A model generated the notes under the pieces. That model saw nothing but the letters and a program-made list of their open reading frames with translations, was not told where the DNA came from and searched no databases. The translations under genes and the position numbers were made by a program. From assembly GCA_029834535.1 (NCBI GenBank), contig JAQMWT010000242.1, positions 26,390 to 90,389 on the forward strand: 64,000 nucleotides of DNA, read 5' to 3'. Origin of the DNA: Chrysophaeum taylorii. Taxonomy: Eukaryota; Sar; Pelagophyceae; Pelagomonadales; Pelagomonadaceae. How positions within the stretch are numbered: the first letter of the stretch is position 1; every line of letters begins with the position of its first letter. This document shows positions 37,337-48,150 of the stretch, piece by piece.

Positions 37337-39121
37337 ATGCCCAGGTCCAGATTCGTCGAGATCGATATGCGGGCGTGGAAGCCGCTGCCCGAGAACCAAC
37401 GGCTCGACGCTTACTACATGCACTGCGAGCTGTCTGGCGCCAAGCAACTGCGCGACGAGGCCAACGAGGCGCAGAAGCAGCATCAGCAGGACCCCACGCT
37501 CCTCATTTCGGCCGAGTCATTGAGCGAGCTCCCGGCGACGGGCCAGCAGTTTCTGGCCGAGCATGATCTGCACCAAAAGAGCGCTCCGGCACTCTTAGCG
37601 TCGCCGCAGAGCGCGGACGTCGTCGCACCGCCGGCCGAAGACATCGCTGCAAGGGGCGTCCTCGTCACGCAGCAGCCAAGCGAGACCACGGCGGACGACC
37701 CGTCGTCGCCGATGGCTTCGTCTCGAAAGGGTCGCAAAAAGAAACGGCGGCCGTCGACGGCGCACCCTTCTAGGCGAGTGGTTCCCACTGCAGACGATGA
37801 CGCCACGCCGCGGCCGCAGAGTGCGCCGGCACGACTCGTGAACCGACCGCCGATAAAGGTGTACGCGACCCACTTTGAGGACGAGGTTCGGGGCCCTCCC
37901 GACGTGCCGAGCGCGAGATGCGAGCCCAAGCCGGGCACGCGCCGCGGGCACCACAACACGGTCATCTCGGACGAGAAGGAGAACCCCTCTACGATGACGC
38001 GGTTTTCGCGTGTCGTGCCGTTCGCGAGCCCCGACTACCACGAGCCGCCCGCCGAGCAGCGGATTGTCTCGTTTACCGGCGCGGTCCTCGTGACGCTTGC
38101 TTCGGCGACGCCGTGGGCGACGGTGCGCTACACGCTCGATGGCGGCGCTGTGACGCGCTTTTCGCGCATCTTCCGGCATGCCGTCGAGATCTCGTCCCAC
38201 GTGACGCTTCGGGCGCGCAGCTGTAAGCGCGCCTGGCTGAGTGGAGAGATTGAGATCCAGTTCGTAAGAAAGGTTGATTCCAAGGGCGTGCGCGAGCGGA
38301 TCATGCGCGCCTCGAACACCGCAAATCTCACCAAACTTCTGCGTCGGGGCGATAAGCTCGAAACAACTACGCCGCGCGACAAGACGGCCACAGCGCTCCT
38401 TGAAGCAATCCGCCGAAGAAACGCCGTCCGGGTCCGCAAGCTCCTCGAGGCAGGAGTCAATCCCAACGAGCCCGTGGTTGACGAAGACAAGCGCCCGTGC
38501 AATCTTCTCGTCGAGGCGTGCGAGACCGGCGACGCCATCATTGCATCGCTCCTCCTGAGCCACGACGCGCCCGCCACCGGTGCCGCCCTCCTCGCCGCTT
38601 GCGAAGCCCGTGCGCACCAATGCTGCCGTCTGCTGTTAAGCAAGGGTGCCGACGTCGAGACTCCAAACGCCGCCGGCCGTCGCCCGCTCCACGTCGCCTG
38701 CGAAGTCGGCGCCGCCCGCTGCGCTGACATGCTCCTCAAGGCAGGCGCCGACGTTGAGCGGTCCGCGCCGGATGGGGAGCAGCCGCTTCACACCGTGTGC
38801 AGGTCTCTGGGTGCTATGCCCTCAACCGCAGCATCGCCGTGCCACGAAAAGCCTGACCACTCGCACTGCGCGCGCCTCCTCGTGGACGGCGGCGCGAAGC
38901 TCGACTCGAAGTACAAAAACCGAAGACCAATCCAGTACGCAGTCGCGGCAAACGCCCCGAGCGTCATCAAGCTCCTCCTCGACGCCGGCAGTAAACCGCT
39001 TCCCATCCCCAAAGCCAAGGCAGACAACAAGTCCGCCGCGCGGGCTCCTGCACGAGGAAAGGCTCGTCTTGCGACTCCTGGGGCCCATTCGGCCGCCAAG
39101 GAGAAAAAGAAGAGAGCCTAG
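37337..39121 (+). CDS. Ankyrin-repeat protein with an FN3-associated/CHB_HEX_C-like domain (594 aa)
   Basis: First ATG at 37,337 (MPRSRFVEIDMRAWKPL). The N-terminal third looks disordered, with a Lys/Arg stretch (SRKGRKKKRRPSTAHPSRR) that could be a nuclear signal. A segment around residues 240-310 (SATPWATVRYTLDGGAVTRFSRIF, SSHVTLRARSCKRAWLSGE) has the pattern of the chitobiase/FN3-associated fold (xVxYTxDGxxP...IxxRA). From about residue 370 there are ankyrin repeats (TALLEAIRRRNAVRVRKLLEAGV; GAALLAACEARAHQCCRLLLSKGAD; RRPLHVACEVGAARCADMLLKAGAD; RRPIQYAVAANAPSVIKLLLDAGS). The C-terminus is basic. Ankyrins are binding modules; no enzyme is present. Intact here; broken in the inverted copy at 61,115-62,880. 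Confidence 0.85.
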   Translation: MPRSRFVEIDMRAWKPLPENQRLDAYYMHCELSGAKQLRDEANEAQKQHQQDPTLLISAESLSELPATGQQFLAEHDLHQKSAPALLASPQSADVVAPPAEDIAARGVLVTQQPSETTADDPSSPMASSRKGRKKKRRPSTAHPSRRVVPTADDDATPRPQSAPARLVNRPPIKVYATHFEDEVRGPPDVPSARCEPKPGTRRGHHNTVISDEKENPSTMTRFSRVVPFASPDYHEPPAEQRIVSFTGAVLVTLASATPWATVRYTLDGGAVTRFSRIFRHAVEISSHVTLRARSCKRAWLSGEIEIQFVRKVDSKGVRERIMRASNTANLTKLLRRGDKLETTTPRDKTATALLEAIRRRNAVRVRKLLEAGVNPNEPVVDEDKRPCNLLVEACETGDAIIASLLLSHDAPATGAALLAACEARAHQCCRLLLSKGADVETPNAAGRRPLHVACEVGAARCADMLLKAGADVERSAPDGEQPLHTVCRSLGAMPSTAASPCHEKPDHSHCARLLVDGGAKLDSKYKNRRPIQYAVAANAPSVIKLLLDAGSKPLPIPKAKADNKSAARAPARGKARLATPGAHSAAKEKKKRA

Positions 39122-39299
39122 TCTACTTGTGGCCGCTTCGGAAGCAATGAGAGCAGTTACAAATGACGCACCACCAGTGCGCGCGCAGTGGTCAGATTAG
39201 TGGCCATCAGACTAGTTACGTATAAGTGCAGGCCAAGTAGACGAGGGTCACCAGAAGTAGACGAGGGTCAGGACACCCGCGGTGGGTTCGAATCACCCA

Positions 39300-39480
39300 C
39301 CGATCCTCCCAGTCCTTCAATCTCTCGCGGCGCGTCTGCGCCTTTCCGGAATTTTCGATCTTGTACAACGAGTACCAGCCCTCCAGCATCCAACGGTAGA
39401 GCTTGACGGTCTCGTGTAACGATGGGTCTTTTTTGTAGTCGTCGTCGTCTTCTTCGTCGTCACGCCCTTTCCCCCGGCGC
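39300..39480 (-). pseudogene. Minus-strand coding fragment, uncharacterised
   Basis: The minus strand reads an acidic lead (GRDDEEDDDD) then YKKDPSLHETVKLYRWMLEG and WYSLYKIENSGKAQTRRERL, which looks like genuine amphipathic protein, but I know no family. A hairpin (39,281-39,301) follows. It may be the last exon of a gene whose upstream part is at 39,480-39,600 in another frame. Partner copy near 60,780-60,960. Confidence 0.35.
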
Positions 39481-39607
39481 TTGTGCCGGAGATTGGTCCG
39501 TTCTGGTGGTCTTTGACGAACTGATTATATGACCTGCCGGACACTGTGCAAAATACGGGGCTTTTGGCGCCGTCCCTCAAATTCCGAGGTCGCTTGACCC
39601 GGTGACG

Positions 39608-39868
39608 ATGGGCGACGAGCGTGGCGGATGGTGTCGAGCGAGACGTCGTGAGTTGCGGTGGCTCGCATGCGTGGCGATCCTGGCGCAGCCGACAGTTGGG
39701 TTTAGGGTGATCGCCCCGTCGGTCGCTTCTCGAGTGGGGCTTGCGCGACGCGGGCCGAGGCCTCTAAAGTCGCTCGTCGACGTGAGCGACTTGGTGCTGA
39801 GCAGCGCGAGCCTGCCAGCCAAAGTCGATCTGACAGGGCTCCCCGACTGGGTGCAACGGAACCTTTAG
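39608..39868 (+). CDS. Truncated plastid-targeted protein, N-terminal part (86 aa)
   Basis: ATG at 39,608. The N-terminus has basic residues, then LACVAILAQPTVGFRVIAPS, a signal peptide with Phe after the predicted cleavage site, as in heterokont plastid presequences. Next comes SVASRVGLARRGPRPLKSLV (transit-peptide-like), then SDLVLSSASLPAKVDLTGLPDWVQRNL before TAG. Within about 15 bp after the stop the sequence becomes Helitron-derived repeat (GTACTTATTTCCGCCCGTC), so the gene was most likely cut off by that insertion. The mature part is too short to identify. A degraded inverted copy is at about 60,390-60,639. Confidence 0.6.
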   Translation: MGDERGGWCRARRRELRWLACVAILAQPTVGFRVIAPSVASRVGLARRGPRPLKSLVDVSDLVLSSASLPAKVDLTGLPDWVQRNL

Positions 39869-39879
39869 GATTCCGGCGT

Positions 39880-41586
39880 ACTTATTTCCGCCCGTCAGGC
39901 ACATCCCTCCTACCCCACAAACCCACCCACATCCTTCATGCTCCCCACACACACCCCCCTCTTCGCAGTCGACATTTAAAGACAAACAAACAAACATCCT
40001 TCATGCTCCCCACACACACACCCCTCTTAGCAGTCGGCATTTAAAGACAAACAAACAAAGAAACATCTGTCGATTAGTAGTTAGGAAACCCCAGTAAGTT
40101 CACCTGGTCCCAGTAAGTTCACCTGGTCAGTAAGTTCACCTAGTCCAAACCACTAACATCAGTAAGTTCGGCGTAAACCCACTCGTGCTCACGCACACTC
40201 CTTTGAGCTCGTCGCTCTCACCCCCCCCAATCCAAGCTGCTTTGATCCGCTCGCGCCGCCAACCCTTGAGTTTACTCTAAAACCCCCAGTAAGCTTACCT
40301 GGTCCCAGTAAGTTCATCTGGTCACTATAATCACCTAGACTAGGTCCTAGTCCCAATCTCAAACCCCAGTAAGTTCACCTGGTCCCAGTAAGCTAACCTA
40401 CAGTGCGCGTGTAGACGCCGGGAGGGGGCTTATTGGTATTGCGCAGCACGTGTGGGGTAGGGTGGAGTCGTCGACTCAGAGGAGCATATTCTCGGGGTTG
40501 CCGATCGACAGAGAGCCACGTAGAGCTGGACGTGACAGAAGACGGGCTTGTGGGCAAGAGGACGCGGACCTCGCGGGGCGTCTGGTCCTGGCTCTTGTTG
40601 ATCGTTTGGCGTAGGCGGGCCTTAAGGGGTACAGGTTGCAGGAGCCTCGGTGACACGACACGATCGATCATGTATCTGGTACCGTTGCAGTGGCCCTGCG
40701 ACGGGTCGAGGTTGCGAAGACTTTAAGCTCGCGATCAAAGTCAGCATGCCGTTGGTTGTCAGGGAGTTCAAAACTCGACTGTAAAGAGCGAGGCGTCGGC
40801 TTCGGCCCTGGCTCTTGTTGATCGTTTGGCGTAGGCGGGCCTTAAGGGGTACAGGTTGGAGGAGCCTCGGTGACACGACACGATCGATCATGTATCTGGT
40901 ACCGTTGCAGTGGCCGTGCGACGGGTCGAGGTTGCGAAGACTTTAAGCTCGCGATAAAAGTCAGCATGCCGTTGGTTGTCAGGGAGTTCAAAACTCGACT
41001 GTAAAGAGCGAGGCGTCGGCTTCCGACCCAACCTAGTCGGCCGAAAAGAACTCCGACGCCTCGTCTCCGGGAAAAAAAGGCCGCGGTCATGCGCGCGGCG
41101 TTCTCAGCATCGATAACATCGTTTCGACGGGGCGTGAGAATGGCGCGCTGAAAGAGCCGCCGCGGGTCGTGGAAATAGTCTGCGAGGTCGCCGTAGACGG
41201 CTTGGAGGATCACTGTCTGGCTCGCGGGCCAACCTGATCCTTACCCTAAATCGAGGGACAAACAGTCACCCTTCGTCGCACATACGTCCGGCGGCAGCAT
41301 GCGTACGACCTACGGGCGGGCCCGTCCCCTCTTCGCCTGCCCCACGCCTCGGCGATGACCCCGACTAGGTCCCGCGTACTTATCTCCGCCCGTCAGGCAC
41401 ATCCCTCATACCCCACAAACCCACCCACATCCTTCATGCTCCCCACACACACCCCCCTCTTAGCAGTCGACACTTAAAGACAAACAGACAGACTCCGCCC
41501 GTCAGGCACATCCCTCATACCCCACATACCCACCCACATCCTTCATGCTCCCCACACACACCCCCCTCTTAGCAGTCGACATTTCC
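39880..41586 (-). mobile_element. Helitron-derived repeats, copy 6 (reverse; with an extra 5' fragment and internal duplication)
   Basis: 39,880-40,087 is a stand-alone 5' end (to CTGTCGATTAGTAGTTAGGA). A second copy then begins inside its array (40,088), runs through the helicase fragment and reaches the long-form 5' block at 41,255-41,584. Inside it, about 240 bp of the helicase fragment is present twice (40,575-40,800 and 40,805-41,040). Confidence 0.75.
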
Positions 41587-42717
41587 TAACTACTAATCCA
41601 CAGATGTTTGTCTGTTTATCTTTAAATGTCGACTGCTAAGAGGTGTGTGGGGGCATGAAGGATGTGGGTGGGTTTGTGGGGTATGAGGGATTGTCCCTCG
41701 ATTTAGGGTAAGGATAAGGTTGGCCCGCGAGCCAGACAGTGATCCTCCAAGCCGTCTACGGCGACCTCGCAGACTATTTCCACGACCCGCGGCGGCTCTT
41801 TCAGCGCGCCATTCTCACGCCCCGTCGAAACGATGTTATCGATGCTGACAACGCCGCGCGCATGACCGCGGCCTTTTTTTCCCGGAGACGAGGCGTCGGA
41901 GTTCTTTTCGGCCGACTAGGTTGGGTCGGAAGACGACGCCTCGCTCTTTACAGTCGAGTTTTCGACTCCCTGACAACCAACGGCATGCTGACTTTGAGCG
42001 CGAGCTTTAGGTCTTCGCAACCTCGACCCGTCGCACGGCCACTGCAACGGTACCAGATACATGATCGATCGTGTCGTGTCACCGAGGCTCCTCCAACCTG
42101 TATCCCTTAAGGCCCGCCGACGCCAAACGATCAACAAGAGCCACGGCCAGACGCCCCGCGAGGTCGGCGTCCTCTTGCCCAAGCCCGTCTTCTGCCACGT
42201 CCAGCTCTACGTGGCTCTCTGTCGATCGGCAACCCCGAGGATAAACTCATCTGGGTCGACGACTCCACCCTACCCCACACGTGCTGCGCAATACCGATAA
42301 GCCCCCTCCTGGCGTCTACACGCGCACTATAGGTGGGCTTACTGGGACCAGGTAAACTTGCAGGAACCAGGTGAACTTACTGGAACCAGGTGAACTTACT
42401 GGAACCAGGTGAACTTACTGGGGTTAGAGATTGGGACTAGGTGAACTTAGAGACCAGGTGAACTTACTGAGACCAAGTGTGAACTTACTGGGGCTTTTAG
42501 AGTAAACTCAAAGCTTAGCGGCGTGTGCGGATCAAAGCACCTTAGATTGGCGGGGGTGAGAGCGACGAGCTCAAAGGAGAGTGGGTGTGGGTTTACGCCG
42601 AACTTACTGGGGTTAGAGATTGGGTTTACGCCGAATTTGCTGGGGTTAGAGATTGGGACCAGGTGAACTTACTGGGGTTAGAGATTGGGACTAGGTGGAC
42701 TTACTGGCCTGCACTTG
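41585..42717 (+). mobile_element. Helitron-derived repeat, copy 7 (head-to-head with copy 6)
   Basis: Starts with CCTAACTACTAATCCACAGA immediately where copy 6 ends, so the two 5' ends meet and form a large imperfect palindrome. Contains the helicase fragment, the array, and terminus GGCCTGCACTTGT at about 42,716. Confidence 0.75.
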
Positions 42718-42955
42718 TTTGTAACTATCCAAGATATTGAACTAACGATCAAAGCGCCTTAGATTGACGGGGGTGAGAGCGACGAGCTCAAAGGAGAGTG
42801 GGTGTAGGTTTACGCCGAACTTACTGGGGTTAGAGAATGGGTTTACACCGAATTTGCTGGGGTTAGAGATTGGGACCAGGTGAACTTACTGGGGTTAGAG
42901 AGTGGGACTAGGTGAACTTACTGGCCTGCACTTGTTTGTAACTATCCCAGCGATG
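42718..42955 (+). repeat. Tandem duplication of the Helitron-repeat 3' end and flank
   Basis: After the terminus and flank CTTGTTTGTAACTATCC, about 200 bp of array is repeated and ends again in the same terminus plus the same flank (CTTGTTTGTAACTATCC). Including host flank in the duplicate shows that it happened after insertion. Confidence 0.8.
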
Positions 42956-43075
42956 ATGCTTTCGTCGTGCCCCCCAATCCTTAACCATCCGATTCCCTCA
43001 ACGGACCGTGGACGGCTGCAAGCGAGTCGCTAAAGACCAACACAAAGCGCGCCGACTCCTAGTGGGTGATTGGCG

Positions 43076-43412
43076 ATGGTGAAGGTACGGCTTGTCGGTG
43101 TGTGGAATCCTTACCAGACGCGTCGCAGCAAAAAAACCACACCGCTCGCAACAAGACTGTGCGGGAGCACGCGAAGGGGATCCGCAAGGTGCCAAACTTC
43201 CGGTACAAGCCGCTCAAGGGGGTGCGTTTGTTGTCGTGACTGCTTGTATTTCGTGCTTGTTTGTGTGACTCAACGTGCAGATGGATCCCAAGTTCCTCCG
43301 GAATCAGCGGTACGCCAAGAAGTGGCAAAAAGGCGGACGGCATGCAGACGAGGAAGACAAGTCGGAGGAGGATGTCGAAGAGGAAGAGGAAGAAGAAGAG
43401 GAAGACGACTAG
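43076..43412 (+). CDS. RPL29: Ribosomal protein eL29, three exons with 44- and 59-bp introns (77 aa)
   Basis: A small basic protein of the cytosolic large ribosomal subunit. Exon 1, 43,076-43,084 (Met-Val-Lys). Intron 43,085-43,128 (GTACGG...GCAG). Exon 2, 43,129-43,221 (QKNHTARNKTVREHAKGIRK, then VPNFRYKPLKG). Intron 43,222-43,280 (GTGCGT...GCAG). Exon 3, 43,281-43,412 (MDPKFLRNQRYAKKWQKGGR, then an acidic tail). MVK.KNH at the start and KGMDPKFLRNQRYAKK are the conserved eL29 signatures, and both splice joins restore the frame exactly. The acidic Glu/Asp tail is longer than in animals or plants. The inverted copy (56,903-57,233) has lost the start codon and frame. Confidence 0.92.
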
Positions 43413-43918
43413 ACTCTCCGTTGTGCCGACCTGTGTCCGCAGTGGCTTCTCGAGTCTTCTCGCGTATCTTAACCCCTACGACAATCTAGATAAATATCCT
43501 CGCGCGGCTGGCGCGTGGTCGAGGCGAACATGGTGTCCGGAGTACACGCTCGCGAGGATCGCTGCGGGGCCAGTGGGTATCAGGAGAGGGGTGGGTGTTG
43601 CGAAAGTAGAACCGCGTTTTGATTGGGCAGTTGGTTGGCTTGTCCAGTAAAGAGCCTCGTGTCACTAATTAAGGTTTGCGACGACATTCACAAATCACTC
43701 GCGCGGTTACCCCGTCGTCGGCGACTCACAAGCGGCATATGCCATCCTCGAATTTATGAGAAACGCGCTTCGTACTACCCGCACTATCTCCTCGAATCAC
43801 GCATCTGCCTCGATTTAGTGAGATAGGACTGCGGCCACGTGGGATCCGGGAGCGCCTCTTCTCGAAGAGGATCGTCCCTGCTGCCCTCTTCGAGAAGTTG
43901 GCATAATAAGGCCACGCC
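43413..43918. other. Intergenic stretch between eL29 and the CCCH gene, with a hairpin
   Basis: No gene recognised. At 43,858-43,870 and 43,885-43,897 there is a perfect 13-bp inverted repeat (CTTCTCGAAGAGG / CCTCTTCGAGAAG) with a 14-nt loop. It lies 22-61 bp downstream of the CCCH gene's stop on its own strand, so it would form a stem-loop in that mRNA's 3' UTR or mark its end. Confidence 0.5.
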
Positions 43919-44323
43919 TTAGCTAGATCGCCGGTCGAGAATGTGCCGAAAGATTTGGAGGATTAGTGCGGTCTCTGCCTGGATCTCTGGCTCGCGGCCT
44001 CGATGGTCGAAATGCGCGTTCTTACAGCGATTACCATGACGGCAGCGGCCGCGCTGGAAGTAGTTACACAGCGGCACGTCGCGGACGTTGTGGCTGTAAT
44101 TGCACTTCGGCCGCGTGCAGGTGCCCGTGTGGAGAAACTTGCGACACTTCTTGATCTCCTCGTCACTCTCGTAGTCCGCGACGAGGCTCCGCTTGCGCGG
44201 GTAATTCGTCCGTCGCTCCGCACGCCAGGCCTCGACGTCCGCGGGGTCGTTTCCCACGAGAATCCGGTACGCCTTCCCCTCGACAACCACATCTTTGAAA
44301 GCGCCGCCGCCAGAGTCGAGCAT
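43919..44323 (-). CDS. CCCH zinc-finger protein with NUFIP1-like motif (134 aa)
   Basis: ATG at 44,323. After a short lead comes VEAWRAERRTNYPRKRSL, matching the conserved NUFIP1-type block (W..eR..nyP), known in box C/D snoRNP assembly factors. Two CCCH fingers follow: CRKFLHTGTCTRPKCNYSH (CX8CX4CX3H) and CNYFQRGRCRHGNRCKNAHF (CX7CX5CX3H). Such paired fingers bind RNA. The protein is much shorter than animal NUFIP1 but similar in plan to small CCCH/NUFIP1 proteins, so a role in snoRNP assembly or mRNA binding is inferred. Intact here; a frameshifted inverted copy is at 55,995-56,390. Confidence 0.82.
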   Translation of the reverse strand: MLDSGGGAFKDVVVEGKAYRILVGNDPADVEAWRAERRTNYPRKRSLVADYESDEEIKKCRKFLHTGTCTRPKCNYSHNVRDVPLCNYFQRGRCRHGNRCKNAHFDHRGREPEIQAETALILQIFRHILDRRSS

Positions 44324-44381
44324 TTAGTGGGAGGATTAAGAAAAGGGACGTTGAGGCCTAGATCCCTCGATTAGTAGTTAA

Positions 44382-46319
44382 GACAAGTGGAGGCCAGTAA
44401 GTTCACCTACTCCCAATCTCTAACCCCAGTAAGTTCACCTAATCCCGTTAAGTTCACCTGGTCTGTAAGTTCACCTAGCTCACACCAACTCCTTTGAGCT
44501 CGTCGCTCTCGCCTCCGCCAATCTAAGCTGCTTTGATCCGCACGCGCCGCCAACCTTTGAGTTTACTCTAAAAACCCTTTACTCTAAAAACCCCAGTATG
44601 TTCACCTGGTCCCAGTTTCACCTGGTCGCTCAGTTCACCTAGTCCCAATCTCAAACCCCAGTAAGTTCACGTGGTCCCAGTAAGTTCACCTATAGTGCGC
44701 GTGTAGACGCCGGGAGGGGGCTTATCGGTATTGCGCAGCACGTGTGTGGGGTAGGGTGGAGTCGTCGACCCAGATGAGTATATCTCCTCGGGGTTGCCGA
44801 TCGACAGAGAGCCACGTAGAGCTGGACGTGGCAGAAGACGGGCTTCGCCAAGAGGACGCGGACCTCGCGGGGCGTCTGGCCCTGGCTCTTGGTGATCGTT
44901 TGGCGTCGGCGGGCCTTAAGGGATACAGGTTGGAGGAGCCTCGGTGACAACGACACGATCGATGATGTATCGGGTGCCGTTGCAGTGGCCGTACGACGGG
45001 TCGAGGTTGCGAAGACATTAAGCTCGCGATCAAAGTCAGCATGCCGTTGGTTGTCAGGGAGTTGAAAACTCTACTGTAAAGAGCGAGGCTTCGTCGTGGA
45101 AATAGTCTGCGAGGTCGCCGTAGACGGCTTGGAGGATCACTATCTGGCACTCGCGCCTACCTGATCCTTACTCTCGCGCCTACCTGATCCTTACCCTAAG
45201 TCGAGGGACAAACCCACCCCCATCCTTCATGCTCCCCACACACACCCCCCCCTCTTAGCAGTCTTTCTTCTTCTTAACTACTAATCGACAGATGTTTGTT
45301 TGTTAGTTTGTTTGTTTGACATTGAAACAGTTTGTTTGTCTGTCTGTCTGTCTTTAAATGTCGACTGCTAAGAGGGGGGTGTGTGTGGGGAGCATGAAGG
45401 ATGTGGATGGGTTCGTGGGGTATGAGGATGTCCTGACGGGCGGAGATAAGTACGCGGGACCTAGTCGGGGTCATCGCCGAGGCGTGGGAGCGAGCGAAGA
45501 GACGGGCCCCGCCCGTGGTCGTACGCAATACTGCCGCCGGACGTATGTCGACGAAGGGTGACTTCCTGCTGGGATCGGGCGGCCTGGGTGGGGTTCCCCG
45601 CGGCGGCGACGTGGGTGAGGCAGTGAGGGCGCAGCGAGCCCGGCTAATGCGTTGGCGATCCCCACTCACGGTAGATGCGGCGACTTTGGGCTGCCACGCC
45701 TCTGCGAAGTTGGCGCAGCCGCTTGTCACCCAGGTTCGCCCAGCGGTACGCTCTGCGCATGTTTGGGCGAGGCGTGGCACGCCGCGCTGGCGGCCTCACC
45801 GAAGGCACCAAGGCGAGGCCGGCGACGGTGCCGTGTACGTAGCCGCTGTTCGACAGGGCCCAAGAAGCCCGGGCTTTCCCTCGATTTAGGGTAAGGATCA
45901 GATAGGCCCACGCGAGCAGACAGTGATCCTCAAATGATCTACGGCGACCTCGCGAGCTGTTTCACGACCCGCGGCGGCTCTTTCAGCGCGCCATTCTCAC
46001 GCCCCGTCGAAACGATGTTGTCGATGCTGACAACGCGCGCATGACCGCGGCCTTTTTTTCCCGGAGACGAGGCGTCGGAGTTCTTTTCGGCCGACTAGGT
46101 TGGGTCGGAAGACGACGCCTCGCTCTTTACAGTCGAGTTTTCAACTCCCTGACAACCAACGGCATGCTGACTTTGATCTCGAGCTTAAAGTCTTCGCAAC
46201 CTCGACCCGTCGTACGGCCACTGCAACGTCACCCGATACATCATCGATAGTGTCGTTTAAAGACAAACAAACAGACAGACAAACAAACAGACAAACATCT
46301 GTCGATTAGTAGTTAAGAA
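44382..46319. mobile_element. Helitron-derived repeats, copies 8 (reverse) and 9 (forward), head-to-head
   Basis: Copy 8 runs in reverse from ACAAGTGGAGGCC (44,382) to about 45,275. Copy 9 starts there in forward orientation (TAACTACTAATCGACAGATG) and carries the long-form 5' block, plus an extra 45,560-45,880 segment, and the helicase fragment. It is cut at about 46,255 by another reversed 5' end (to 46,319, TCTGTCGATTAGTAGTTAAG). Neither copy encodes an intact helicase. Confidence 0.7.
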
Positions 46320-46693
46320 GAAGATAAATCTCCAGGCACTCCTGCTTGTAAAAAAACTGACCGTGCGCGTGGTGGCGACGAGAGAGGCGGTTGGTGCTAT
46401 TGGGGTGCAATGTGCAAGAGTAACCAGGGCGGAGACATGCGGAACATGGGGGCGCAGGTACGCCGTTCGTGAAGAGACTCAGTGCTTCAAGCTGCGGTGG
46501 GTTTGCGTGCTCGATGAGATATTAAAGCAAGCTGGGAGAGCAGTGGGTTTTTGAAGGTCGACTGCTAATAATAAGAGGGGGGTGGGTGCTTAATTCCCGA
46601 CAACAGGACCCTGTCGCCAAATTACCCCCTGTTGAGAATCTTCTCACAAAAAAGAAAGAAGAAAGAAAGAAAGTTCGGCAAGGAGACAGGCGA

Positions 46694-47425
<732 letters not shown>

Positions 47426-48150
47426 GACGGTTCTTCTAGGAGCGTCGGAGTTCACCACAATTCATAATCATCATCATCATCATCATCAGGACTATGACCC
47501 GCTCCCCCCGAGCTCCTCCTCCTCCTCCTGTTTTCCCAAAGTTGGCCGCCGCGCTTGCTCGACAGCAGCAGGCTACATGAGAGCATGACGTCCACCCCCT
47601 TTGCTAGCACGTATTGTCCCTGTTGTGGCTAAAAAAAATGGCTTCGTGTGTGTTACGGTGTTAAATCAGGAGGTTATTTATTTGGCTAGTTTAGGTTTAG
47701 TTACCTCCGCCAAGAGGAGAGGTAGTAACATTACGCATAAAGTGGCCCGAGAGGGCGAGAGGCGGTCGCACGGCGCAATGCGCATAAGACGCCTTGCGGT
47801 CATGCCCGCCATGAGGCGATAGAGCGGAAGCGACGCGAGAAATAGGGGTGTTTTCGCAAGGAAGGGGGATGAGAAGGGTCTTGGCACAAAAAATGAGGGT
47901 CATGGGCTGACCGCCGCATGGGCATATCAAAGGGAGTCGTCGCCGCCGTTGAGCGAGGCGAAACAAAGGATGATGCCGATGACACAACAACAAGGAGTTA
48001 TTATGGATCCGGGAGCCATGCCGTGCCATGCCATATGCCACACGCCACGTGCCACATGCCAGGCCAAACCATGTCGTGAGGAGGTTGTCGATGACGGTGA
48101 TATTTTTCCCAGATTGAATGAACGAGTGAGTGAATGAATGAATGAATGAC
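47426..48150. other. Intergenic stretch between WW-protein and B55 genes
   Basis: No gene recognised. Contains ATC and CTC microsatellites (about 47,465-47,525), overlapping GTGCCA/CATGCC-type short repeats (48,018-48,064) and a GAAT run (48,117-48,148) near the B55 stop. Confidence 0.45.

Noticed and set aside
39281-39301. tRNA-like T-arm: GGTGGGT TCGAATC ACCCACC
   Set aside because: The stem register leaves a TCGAATC loop instead of TTCRANY, and no D-arm, anticodon arm or acceptor stem can be drawn around it.
42340-42945. CRISPR-like array of short direct repeats
   Set aside because: Units are contiguous or degenerate with no unique spacers of even length, no cas genes occur, and the arrays are part of a eukaryotic transposon family.
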